This document shows positions 33,106-41,422 of a stretch of DNA of 53,856 bases, one piece after another; position 1 is the first letter of the stretch, and the number at the start of each line of letters is the position of its first letter. The position numbers were made by a program, and so were the translations under genes. The stretch lies in the NCBI GenBank assembly GCA_022790955.1, contig JAAVYD010000018.1:1-53856 (forward strand), written 5' to 3'. Source of the DNA: Bacillota bacterium. Its GTDB lineage: Bacteria > Bacillota > Clostridia > Peptostreptococcales > Anaerovoracaceae. Below the pieces are notes generated by a model, which ran no database searches, was not told the DNA's origin, and saw only the letters and a program-made list of their open reading frames with translations.

Positions 33106-34209
33106 ATGAAAAGTTTTAAAGATAAATTTGAGAGGAAAATATTATATACTGCCGCAATTATAATTATAGCAATAGTCTTGCTTAATCATAATTATATTAA
33201 TATATTTATAAGCGGTACGGAAGAAAGCGGTCTGGCGCAGGAAGTTTTTGCAGAATCCGAAGCGGAGGAGCCGATTAACGGCGCTGAAAGCGGGAGCTCT
33301 GGCAATATGCAGACCGTTTACGGAGATAATGTGGCTGACGGCGAATATGATATAGACGTAGATTCCAGTTCATCTATGTTTCGCATAACTAAAGCTGTTC
33401 TTCTGGTTGAAAGCGGAAAAATGTCTTCGGTTATTACGCTTAGCGGTAAGGGTTACGGTAAATTATTTATGGGAACCGGACAAGAGGCTGATGAGGCCGG
33501 CGAAGATGAATTTATTCCTTATGAAGAAAACGCTCAGGGAGCTTATACATATAAAATTCCGGTAGAGTTTTTGAATAAAGAGATCGCCTGTGCGGCGTGG
33601 AGTATAAAGAAAGAAAAGTGGTATGATAGAAATTTGATATTTAAGTCCGATTCTTTACCTGAAGGCGTTATTGATGTGGCTGATGCAGACGCGGACGGCA
33701 TGATGATTCCAGAATTTGGTTATGAGGGCGGTGATAAGACAGTAAAAACTGCTGAAACAAAGGCTGAGGATGGTAAATATATGCTGAATGTGGAACTTTC
33801 CGGCGGGTCCGGAAAGGCTGGTATAACAAGCCCGTCAGAGGTTACTGTAAGGAACGGCGCCGTGTGGGCGAAAATAGAATGGAGCAGTCCGAATTATGAT
33901 TATATGATCGTAGATGGAAATCGGTATAATGTCTTGAGTTCTGAGGGGAATTCTGTATTTGAAGTTCCTGTTCTGGAGCTTGATAAAGAATTTGAAGTAA
34001 TAGCCGATACTACGGCGATGGGTGTTCCTCATGAAATAGAGTATACGTTAAAATTTGATTCTTCAGGGTTTAATATAGATAAATCTAATGTTGCTCAAAA
34101 CAGTAAAATGATTATAATAATAGTTACAATTATATGCATATTATTAGCTTTTATTATAGGAATTTTTGCAGGCAGAAAAATTGCGGCAAACAAACGTCAA
34201 AATAAATAA
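33106..34209 (+). CDS. Membrane-anchored protein with two related beta-rich domains
   Basis: Not assigned to a named family. An N-terminal hydrophobic segment (about 12-34) acts as signal or anchor, and a C-terminal one (about 338-358, IIIIVTIICILLAFIIGIFA) is followed by a basic tail, as in a surface protein facing out. Between them lie two similar domains. The first starts VADGEYDIDVDSSSSMFRIT with GKGYGKLFMGTG, and the second starts EDGKYMLNVELSGGSGKAGI with SSPNYDYMIVDGNRY. Similar modules are seen near iron-complex-type ABC importers in other Clostridia, by recollection only. Its place between the chelatase and the binding protein suggests it passes or captures the transported ligand at the surface. 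Confidence 0.65.
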   Translation: MKSFKDKFERKILYTAAIIIIAIVLLNHNYINIFISGTEESGLAQEVFAESEAEEPINGAESGSSGNMQTVYGDNVADGEYDIDVDSSSSMFRITKAVLLVESGKMSSVITLSGKGYGKLFMGTGQEADEAGEDEFIPYEENAQGAYTYKIPVEFLNKEIACAAWSIKKEKWYDRNLIFKSDSLPEGVIDVADADADGMMIPEFGYEGGDKTVKTAETKAEDGKYMLNVELSGGSGKAGITSPSEVTVRNGAVWAKIEWSSPNYDYMIVDGNRYNVLSSEGNSVFEVPVLELDKEFEVIADTTAMGVPHEIEYTLKFDSSGFNIDKSNVAQNSKMIIIIVTIICILLAFIIGIFAGRKIAANKRQNK

Positions 34210-34236
34210 TGATTAACGAAAATAATAGGTGAAAAT

Positions 34237-35391
34237 ATGAATAAAAATGGTTTCAGGTTAAAATTAACAAAGAGCGTTTATTTTGCAGTTATGCTGCTTA
34301 TTCTCGCAGTTTTTTCAGCATGCGCATCTGACAAACCTTCCGGTGCAGAGTCCTGGAATGATATGGCTGTAAGCGGCAGTATGGAGCTTTCTTATGCAAA
34401 GGAGTTTACTGTCGAGCATTATGAAGGCGGCTATGATCTTATTAATATAAATGAAGGCGGGAAAATACTTTTGATTCCGGAGGACGGCAAGGCACCCGGA
34501 GGGCTTCCTGAGGATATCGCCGTACTTAAAAAGCCCGTGAATAATATATATATAGCCGCTTCTGCTGTGATGGATCATTTCTGTAAGCTCGGAGCGCTTG
34601 ATACGATAAGCCTGTCCGGAACGAAAGCCGATGATTGGTACATAGATGAAGCTAAAACGGCAATGGAGCAGGGCAGTATCGCTTATGCGGGCAAATACAA
34701 TATGCCGGATTACGAGCTGATTACGGATAAGGAGTGTAAACTGGCTATAGAGTCTATGATGATAACCCATGCGCCGGAGGTAAAGGAAAATCTGGAAGCG
34801 TCGGGGATTCCTGTACTGGTCGATCGTTCAAGTTATGAAAGTCATCCGCTGGGCAGGAGCGAGTGGATAAAGCTATACGGATTATTGACAGGCAATGATG
34901 ATAAAGCGGAGGAAATGTTTAACGAGCAGGCAGGAATGTTAGATAAGGTCGCGCCGATAGACGAGAAAAAAACAGTTGCGTTTTTCTATTTTTCATCTTC
35001 CGGCGGAGTCAGCGTGAGAAAGAGCGGCGATTATGTTGCCAAGATGATAGAGCTTGCAGGCGGTAAGTATATTTTTGATGACCTGGGAGATCCCGAAAAA
35101 GCAACTTCTACGGAAACAATACAAATGGAAGAATTTTATGCGAAAGCTAAAGATGCAGATTATCTTATATACAGTTCTACAATAGACGGAGAAATTTATA
35201 AGATAGACGAGCTGCTGGAGAAGAACGCGCTTTTGAGCGATTTTAAGGCTGTAAAGAGCGGAAATGTTTACTGCACCGGCAAAAATATGTATCAGGAAAC
35301 TTCTGCGGCTGGACAGATGATTATGGATATAAACAGCATGCTCATGGATAACGACAATATGACTTATTTACACAGGCTTACGGCTAATTAA
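34237..35391 (+). CDS. ABC transporter substrate-binding lipoprotein (FecB/BtuF type)
   Basis: The lipobox FSAC puts the lipidated cysteine at residue 29. The remainder is a class III periplasmic-binding-protein fold of the iron-siderophore/cobalamin type: two lobes joined by a long helix, with KKPVNNIYIAASAVMDHFCK in the first and SGGVSVRKSGDYVAKMIELAGG in the second. It delivers a metal complex to the permease encoded next. The riboswitch upstream points to a corrinoid or cobalt complex, although heme or siderophore cannot be excluded. No ribosome site stronger than AGGTG is seen before the ATG. Confidence 0.87.
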   Translation: MNKNGFRLKLTKSVYFAVMLLILAVFSACASDKPSGAESWNDMAVSGSMELSYAKEFTVEHYEGGYDLININEGGKILLIPEDGKAPGGLPEDIAVLKKPVNNIYIAASAVMDHFCKLGALDTISLSGTKADDWYIDEAKTAMEQGSIAYAGKYNMPDYELITDKECKLAIESMMITHAPEVKENLEASGIPVLVDRSSYESHPLGRSEWIKLYGLLTGNDDKAEEMFNEQAGMLDKVAPIDEKKTVAFFYFSSSGGVSVRKSGDYVAKMIELAGGKYIFDDLGDPEKATSTETIQMEEFYAKAKDADYLIYSSTIDGEIYKIDELLEKNALLSDFKAVKSGNVYCTGKNMYQETSAAGQMIMDINSMLMDNDNMTYLHRLTAN

Positions 35392-35529
35392 TATTTTATA
35401 CATAATATTAAGAATTTGCAGACAGATATTCGTCAGGTTGTTATTAAAATTGCATGCATAATAAGTTATTGATTTATATGTAGTGATAAAGTACAGACTG
35501 TCAATATATAGTAAATATTAATATCATCG

Positions 35530-35550
35530 ATCAGAAATCTGTAAAGTTCG
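35530..35550 (+). repeat. Possible degenerate piece of the TATAGTC element
   Basis: TCAGAAATCTGTAAAGTTCGG differs at only two positions from the matching interior segment of the elements at 25907 and 27581. The next bases supply the GGAGGAG ribosome site of the permease gene. No terminal repeats remain. It may be chance. Confidence 0.3.
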
Positions 35551-35558
35551 GAGGAGCT

Positions 35559-36593
35559 ATGGAGGAATATGAAATAAATTACAGGAAGCGTTATAGCCGG
35601 TACATATTTTCATATGTGGCGCTGGCGGGGATTCTTGCGATTCTTTTTGTCTGCGGATTAAATGCGGGAAGCGTTTCTATCAGTGTAAAAGATGTTTTCC
35701 GAATATTATTTGCAGGCGAGGGAAACGAAGCGCAGCTTAATATAATATGGCAGATACGCATGCCGCGTATTATAGCGGCGTGCGTTCTTGGAGGAGAGCT
35801 GTCCTTGTCGGGATTTTTGCTTCAGACGTTTTTCAGGAATCCAATAGCAGGACCATTTGTGCTGGGTATATCATCCGGCGCGAAACTTACAGTTGCTTTG
35901 AGCATGATAGTATTAATAAATTACGGATTTGCGGTTACTTCTTGGTTTTTAATATCAGCCGCCTTTGCAGGCTCGCTGCTTTCAATGTGTTTCGTTTTAA
36001 TAATATCGAGAAAGGTCAGCAATATGTCCATGTTAGTAGTCAGCGGCGTGATGATAGGGTATATATGTTCGGCTGTTACGGATTTTGTGGTAACTTTTGC
36101 AGACGATTCAGATATAGTTAATATGCATAACTGGTCTTTGGGAAGTTTTTCCGGAATTGACTGGGAAAATATAAAGGTGATAGCGGCGGTAGCATTGGTT
36201 GCAGTAACGGCAGTATTTCTGTGTTCCAAACCGATAGGGGCTTATCAGCTTGGGGAATCTTACGCTAAGAATATGGGCGTTAATATAAAGCTGTTCAGAG
36301 GTGTTTTAATAGTCTTGTCGAGTATATTATCGGCTTGCGTGACGGCTTTTGCCGGACCGGTTTCTTTTGTAGGAATAGCGGTTCCTCATATCGTAAAAAG
36401 TCTGATGAAAACATCAAAACCTATTTTAATAATACCGGCATGTTTTCTTGGCGGCGCAGCTTTTTGTCTGTTTTGCGATTTAGTAGCGAGAACCGTGTTT
36501 GCGCCTACGGAGCTTAGTATAAGCACGGTAACGGCTGTTTTCGGCGCGCCGGTAGTTATATTTATCATGTTGAACAAAAAGAAACAGATTTAA
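35559..36593 (+). CDS. FecCD-family ABC transporter permease
   Basis: A polytopic permease of about ten spans from the FecCD/BtuC family. Typical segments are IIWQIRMPRIIAACVLGGEL, FFRNPIAGPFVLGISSGAKL and FAGPVSFVGIAVPHIVKSL, the last forming the cytoplasmic coupling helix for the ATPase. It forms a homodimeric channel for a metal complex supplied by the binding protein upstream. A strong GGAGGAG site precedes the ATG, and the ATPase gene follows after 31 bases. The operon gap before it (35392-35558) is longer than between other members. Confidence 0.92.
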   Translation: MEEYEINYRKRYSRYIFSYVALAGILAILFVCGLNAGSVSISVKDVFRILFAGEGNEAQLNIIWQIRMPRIIAACVLGGELSLSGFLLQTFFRNPIAGPFVLGISSGAKLTVALSMIVLINYGFAVTSWFLISAAFAGSLLSMCFVLIISRKVSNMSMLVVSGVMIGYICSAVTDFVVTFADDSDIVNMHNWSLGSFSGIDWENIKVIAAVALVAVTAVFLCSKPIGAYQLGESYAKNMGVNIKLFRGVLIVLSSILSACVTAFAGPVSFVGIAVPHIVKSLMKTSKPILIIPACFLGGAAFCLFCDLVARTVFAPTELSISTVTAVFGAPVVIFIMLNKKKQI

Positions 36594-36624
36594 AGGATTT
36601 ACATACGGAAAAATATTAGTTATT

Positions 36625-37866
36625 ATGAAGAATATTGTTTTTAAGGCGGAAAAGATGTCAGTTGGCTATAACGGCAAAGTTCTGATCGGCGGTATAGATA
36701 TTGAACTGGAAAGGGGCAGGATACTTACGCTTATAGGCCCTAATGGATCTGGAAAGTCCACAATACTTAAAACTATAGTCCGGCAGCTTAAAAGGCTGTC
36801 GGGCTGTGTGTATATTGGGGAAAAAACAGATTTTTCAGGTATAGGCGCTGGCGGCAGTAAAATACAAAGCAGTACAAGCGCAGATAAAATCCAGAAATTT
36901 GATTTATCAGGCGGCAATAATTATATTAATATAAAACCTGCCGTGATGACAGATATGGATAAACTTTCGGATTCGGAACTGGCGAAAATCATGTCTATCG
37001 TGCTGACTGAAAGAATGAATACGGATCTTCTGACCTGCGGCGATGTAGCGGCGACCGGAAGATATCCGTATACCGGCAGGCTTGGGATTTTGTCTGCCGA
37101 CGATAGAAAAAAGGCTTATGAAGCGTTAAAGTTAGTAGGTCTGGAAGATTTATTTGACCGGGATTTTATGACGTTAAGCGATGGACAGCGTCAGCGGGTA
37201 ATGCTTGCGAGAGCTATTTGTCAGGAACCTGAAATTATGGTTCTGGATGAGCCGACGTCTTATCTCGATATAAAACATAAATTAATGCTGCTGAATATTT
37301 TAAGAAAAAATGTGGCTGCTAAGGGCGTGACAGTGATAATGTCCCTGCATGAGTTGGAGCTTGCGCAGAAAATATCCGATTATATTTTGTGCGTTAAGGA
37401 TGGTTTTGTTCAGCGATACGGTACGCCTGAAGAAATTTTCAGATCTGATTTTATAAAAGAGCTTTACGATCTCGATAACGGACATTATAGTGAAGTTTTT
37501 GGCTCTGTGGAGCTTAGATCCGAGAAGGCGGAGCCAAAAGTTTTTGTGATAGCCGGAGGCGGAGCGGGGATGATGGAGTTTCGCAGGCTGCAAAGGGAAG
37601 GAATACCGTTTTCTGCAGGAGTGCTTCATGAAAATGATGTGGACTATGAACTGGCGAGAGCTATCGCAGTTAAGGTTATTTCGGAACGGCCTTTTGAACG
37701 CATAGGCAGCGCGGCGTATAATGAGGCAGCAGAGGAAATGAAAAAATGCGGCAGAGTAATCTGCTGCGTATCTGAGTTTGGCGAAATGAACGAGGGCAAC
37801 AGGCGGCTGGCGGAGGAAGCGAAAGCAGCAGGGATTTTGTGCGAAGATTATACAAAACTGTTTTGA
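36625..37866 (+). CDS. ABC transporter ATPase with insertion and extra C-terminal domain
   Basis: The first 275 residues form a FecE/BtuD-type ATPase: Walker A GPNGSGKST, Q-loop region SIVLTERM, signature LSDGQRQRV, Walker B IMVLDEPTSYLD and H-loop MSLHELE. Two additions stand out. A low-complexity, Ser/Gly/Ile-rich insertion of about 45 residues (roughly 67-112) lies between Walker A and the Q-loop. A C-terminal domain of about 115 residues follows (from KVFVIAGGGAGMMEFRRLQR) that looks Rossmann-like and contains HENDVDYELARAIAV and CGRVICCVSEFGEMNEGN. Such a tail could sense a ligand or regulate transport, but it is not a known domain to me. The gene ends the riboswitch operon. Confidence 0.88.
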   Translation: MKNIVFKAEKMSVGYNGKVLIGGIDIELERGRILTLIGPNGSGKSTILKTIVRQLKRLSGCVYIGEKTDFSGIGAGGSKIQSSTSADKIQKFDLSGGNNYINIKPAVMTDMDKLSDSELAKIMSIVLTERMNTDLLTCGDVAATGRYPYTGRLGILSADDRKKAYEALKLVGLEDLFDRDFMTLSDGQRQRVMLARAICQEPEIMVLDEPTSYLDIKHKLMLLNILRKNVAAKGVTVIMSLHELELAQKISDYILCVKDGFVQRYGTPEEIFRSDFIKELYDLDNGHYSEVFGSVELRSEKAEPKVFVIAGGGAGMMEFRRLQREGIPFSAGVLHENDVDYELARAIAVKVISERPFERIGSAAYNEAAEEMKKCGRVICCVSEFGEMNEGNRRLAEEAKAAGILCEDYTKLF

Positions 37867-37891
37867 TGGTATGGAAAAGTAATGGTATACT
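37863..37891 (+). promoter_or_regulatory. Promoter of the FokI-type restriction locus
   Basis: TTGATG (37863-37868), a 17-base spacer and TATACT (37886-37891). The -35 covers the stop codon of the ATPase gene, so the restriction locus has its own promoter abutting the operon. Confidence 0.55.
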
Positions 37892-37927
37892 ATCATCAAT
37901 ACGATAATTATTGGTAAAGGTGAATTT

Positions 37928-38953
37928 ATGAGATATATTGGCGGAAAGAGCCTCATGCTTGAAAGAATAAACGATGTTATCGATGAGAATATAGGCGATA
38001 TATCTTCTGTTACCGATATTTTTTCAGGTTCTGCGGTAGTGAGCGATAATTTTAAAAGAAAAGGATTTCGCGTAATAAGCAATGATTTTTTATATTTCAG
38101 TTACGCGATAACCCGCGGAACTGTGGGACTTAACAGACGACCGTCTTTTGGGAAGCTGAAAATCGGCGATCCTATTAAATATCTCAACGAGCTTACGTGG
38201 GAAAAAGCAGACGTTAATATAGACGATTGTTTTATTTATCAGAATTACTCTCCGAATGAAAATTGCGCTCGCATGTATTTTCAGAAAGAAAACGCTATAA
38301 AGATAGATATTATACGACAGACAATTCAAAAATGGTACGATGATGGGCTTATAAATGAAAGCGGGTATTTTTATCTTTTGGCTGCGCTGATAAACGCCGT
38401 GCCTTTTGTGGCAAATATAACAGGCGTATATGCAGCTTATCTGAAATACTGGGATGTGCGGACTCACAATAAATTAGAGCTTGCAAAGCCGATAATATAT
38501 TCAAACGGCAAAAGAAACGCCTGCCTTAACTGCGATTATACGGAAGCGCTTAATAAAAAAACAGATCTTCTGTACGCTGATCCTCCTTATAATTCCCGCG
38601 AGTATCTGCCGAATTATCATATTCTCGAAACTATAGCCCGGTATGATTATCCTGAAATTTATGGGGTGACGGGTATGCGCAATTACGACAATCAAAAGAG
38701 CGAATTTTGTAAAAAAAGCACAGTAAAATCAGCTTTTGAGCGTTTAGTGAAAGGCAGTAAGAGCAAGTATATTTTAATAAGTTATAATAATGAAGGGCTG
38801 CTCGATACGGAGGAGCTTTCTGAAATATGCAGGAAATATGCGGCAGGAAATTCCTTTCAGCTTTACGAATACGAATATAGAAGATATAAAAATAAAATCC
38901 CTAATAATACGCGGGGTCTTAAAGAACAACTGTATTTTTTAAGGAGACGTTAA
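37928..38953 (+). CDS. DNA adenine methyltransferase, N-terminal M.FokI-like half
   Basis: A D12-class (Dam-like) adenine-N6 methyltransferase. Motif I lies in DIFSGSAVVSDNFKRKGF, and the catalytic motif IV is DPPYN at residues 218-222. It begins MRYIGGKSLML. By recollection of M.FokI, which is a fusion of two methyltransferase domains, this protein aligns with the first domain along its length (NDFLYFSYA, YSPNENCARMYF, ALINAVPFVANITG, NYHILETIARYDYPEIYG). M.FokI uses its two domains to methylate opposite strands of an asymmetric site. The stop overlaps the start of the second methyltransferase by one base. AAAGGTG precedes the ATG. Confidence 0.88.
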   Translation: MRYIGGKSLMLERINDVIDENIGDISSVTDIFSGSAVVSDNFKRKGFRVISNDFLYFSYAITRGTVGLNRRPSFGKLKIGDPIKYLNELTWEKADVNIDDCFIYQNYSPNENCARMYFQKENAIKIDIIRQTIQKWYDDGLINESGYFYLLAALINAVPFVANITGVYAAYLKYWDVRTHNKLELAKPIIYSNGKRNACLNCDYTEALNKKTDLLYADPPYNSREYLPNYHILETIARYDYPEIYGVTGMRNYDNQKSEFCKKSTVKSAFERLVKGSKSKYILISYNNEGLLDTEELSEICRKYAAGNSFQLYEYEYRRYKNKIPNNTRGLKEQLYFLRRR

Positions 38954-39807
38954 TGGAGTATATTAAATCACCGATGAATTATATAGGAAATAAATACAGG
39001 ATCATCGGGCAGATTCAGAAATTGTTTCCTGATAACATAAACGTTATGGTCGACCTGTTCTGCGGAGGCTGCGATGTGGCTGTTAATACCAGCGCGCAGC
39101 GGATAATCGCTAACGATATTAATTATCATGTGATAGATATTTTTAAGGCTTTCCAGGATAATGGCAGAGATTTTGTTTTAGATTACATAGATAGTACAAT
39201 AAAAAAATGGGGACTTACAAAACAAAATAAAGACGCCTATTTGAGATTTCGAGAATATTATAATTCATCTGAACGAAAACCGCTGGATTTGTATGTATTA
39301 ATGTGCTTCAGTTTTAATTATCAGTTCAGGTTTAATAGCGCTCATGAGTATAATAATCCTTTCGGAGCAAACAGAAGCAGTTTTAATGATTCTATTAGAA
39401 ATAATCTTATCCGCATTTTTGATCGTATCTTCGATATAGAATTTGAATCTTATGATTTTTTGGATTTTGATGTTGATATATTAAATTCCGGTGATTTTTT
39501 GTATGCCGACCCGCCGTACCTGCTGACCTGCGGCAGCTATAACGACGGTAAACGAGGCTTTCGTGGCTGGACCGAGCAGGATGAAGTTGATCTGCTTAAT
39601 TTATTGAACAGATTGAACAGCAGAAACGTAAAATTTGCATTGTCAAATGTATCTCGCCATAAGGGGAGAACGCACGATATTTTGCTGAACTGGCAGCAGG
39701 AAAACGGCTATATTTTGCATGATATAGCATTTAATTATAATAATTGCAACTATCAAACGAATAATAAGAACAATATAACCCAGGAAGTGTTGATTACCAA
39801 TTATTGA
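38953..39807 (+). CDS. DNA adenine methyltransferase, C-terminal M.FokI-like half
   Basis: A second D12-class adenine-N6 methyltransferase with SPMNYIGNKYRIIGQI at the start, motif I in VDLFCGGCDVAV, catalytic DPPY at residues 186-189, and FNYQFRFNSAHEYNNPFG and TTQEVLITNY-like segments. These match, from memory, the second domain of the fused M.FokI. Here the two domains are separate proteins whose genes overlap by one base (TAATG), which suggests translational coupling in place of fusion. Together they should protect both strands of one asymmetric site from the FokI-like nuclease at 41423. Confidence 0.88.
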   Translation: MEYIKSPMNYIGNKYRIIGQIQKLFPDNINVMVDLFCGGCDVAVNTSAQRIIANDINYHVIDIFKAFQDNGRDFVLDYIDSTIKKWGLTKQNKDAYLRFREYYNSSERKPLDLYVLMCFSFNYQFRFNSAHEYNNPFGANRSSFNDSIRNNLIRIFDRIFDIEFESYDFLDFDVDILNSGDFLYADPPYLLTCGSYNDGKRGFRGWTEQDEVDLLNLLNRLNSRNVKFALSNVSRHKGRTHDILLNWQQENGYILHDIAFNYNNCNYQTNNKNNITQEVLITNY

Positions 39808-39989
39808 TAACGACAGTAATGGGCGAGAATATGAAATTAAAATACCAAATGATTTGACCGGCTGATTTTCAGCAAATTAAATTAAAGAAATAGATTGTTG
39901 TTATCTGTTATATTAGCGAGTCGGTCGATCTGATAATATACAATACACATTATTTTCGGCGGATATCTAAGCCGGATGGGAGGATTAAT

Positions 39990-41357
39990 ATGGCTATTTG
40001 TATTAACTGCGGACAGGAATCGGAAACATATTTATGCGATAAATGCGGTCAGAAGATAGATATTGGCGCTTTATGTTCGGATATTATGAAATATAAGCAC
40101 GGGTTGGGACAGAATGCGCTGTGGGATAGTATGTCGGCTGAATTATTTAATTCAAACAGCGTTGAAAGTATTTTATTTAAAATTACGGACGATATGGTTT
40201 CGCCGAAAAGAGAGTATGTGAGAATATTGTATATAGCGGGCGGCGTGAATAATGTTTCTAAGGCGAACAGGCAGTGGCTTTATAAGGCTTATGAAATTTG
40301 CAGAGAGAGCGCAGGATTATCCGAATGGGAGCTTAACAGAGTAAAAGGGCTCGTGATCGACGCTTTATATAAGGATTATTTTTATGCGGAAGCGGAGGAA
40401 TTGGCGAATGAGATTTTAGGTTTTGAAGAGCTGCCGAAACAGGCATATATGACTTTAGCAGATTTTTACATAAAGACGAGAAGATACAGCAAGGCTGATG
40501 AAATTATAAAAAAGGCGGCGAAATTATTTGCGCAGGATGAATATGCCGTGAGGGAGCTTCATGAGTTATCTAAGTATAATAATAATCAGAGAGCGAAAGC
40601 GGACAGCGGTAAGCAGGAGTATATGCCTGCTCCTAAAGAAAATAAAGAAGAAATACGGCAGAGATATATGGATTTTTTAGCGTCGGTTGGTATTTATGCT
40701 GAAATTTCCGAATCGGGCAGAAAAACAGTTAATGCAAAGCCGACGCCCGGCAAAACGCCTAAGCCTATACCAAAGCGGCTGTATCCTGGACCGGCAGAAA
40801 TTACTGAATCCGACTTCGATTCATTTGTATCATTTGATCTGGAAACTACGGGGCGAGATTCCAGGTATGACAGTATTATAGAAATCGGCGCGATTAAAGT
40901 TGTAAACGGACAGATTACGGAATCAAAAGAATTTATTTTTCAGGAATTTGTTAAGCCGTTTCAGCGAACTCTGTCTGATGATATTCAGCAGCTTACGGGG
41001 ATTGCCCCTGACGATGTTAAGGACGCCCGTGAAATGTGGGAAGTTATTCCGGATTTTATGGAATTTGCCGGCGATAATATTCTATTGGGGTATAACTGCG
41101 TGGCATTTGACGGCAGGTTTATGGTGAGAGCGGGACGATACAGCAATATTATCATTAAAAATAAATATTTTGATGTAATGAAGTACGCGAAGCGGTTCAG
41201 CAGGCAGATGGGGTGCGGAAATAAAAGGCTTTCTCTTGCAAAATTGAGCAAAGCGCTGGATATTAAAAATCCGAGGGCTCACAGGGCTTTGGCGGACGCC
41301 GTTACTACGGCGAGGGCATATCTGAAATTAAAGGAAATAGAAACGCAGCGGAGATAG
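39990..41357 (+). CDS. Zinc-ribbon DEDDh 3'-5' exonuclease
   Basis: The N-terminus is a small zinc ribbon, CX2C-X8-CX2C (C4, C7, C16, C19). A helical region of about 200 residues follows that looks like tetratricopeptide-type repeats (ELANEILGFEELPKQAYMTL). The last 180 residues form a DnaQ-like exonuclease with the DEDDh catalytic set: D283 and E285 in FDLETTG, an Asp in NCVAFDGRF, and H431 and D436 in HRALADA. It degrades single strands from the 3' end in known relatives. It lies between the methyltransferases and the nuclease of a FokI-type system, on the same strand, with its own GGGAGG site. A role in processing cut ends or in regulation is inference. Confidence 0.85.
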   Translation: MAICINCGQESETYLCDKCGQKIDIGALCSDIMKYKHGLGQNALWDSMSAELFNSNSVESILFKITDDMVSPKREYVRILYIAGGVNNVSKANRQWLYKAYEICRESAGLSEWELNRVKGLVIDALYKDYFYAEAEELANEILGFEELPKQAYMTLADFYIKTRRYSKADEIIKKAAKLFAQDEYAVRELHELSKYNNNQRAKADSGKQEYMPAPKENKEEIRQRYMDFLASVGIYAEISESGRKTVNAKPTPGKTPKPIPKRLYPGPAEITESDFDSFVSFDLETTGRDSRYDSIIEIGAIKVVNGQITESKEFIFQEFVKPFQRTLSDDIQQLTGIAPDDVKDAREMWEVIPDFMEFAGDNILLGYNCVAFDGRFMVRAGRYSNIIIKNKYFDVMKYAKRFSRQMGCGNKRLSLAKLSKALDIKNPRAHRALADAVTTARAYLKLKEIETQRR

Positions 41358-41422
41358 TGCGTAAATAAAATCAATATGAATTTAAAGTTAATTTATATGC
41401 GTGATTTAAACGGGGTGAGAAA

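Noticed and set aside
37300..38082. A 260-residue minus-strand reading frame across the ABC ATPase end and the first methyltransferase
   Set aside because: It lies opposite two well-supported genes, has no recognisable domain and is rich in residues expected from antisense reading of coding sequence.
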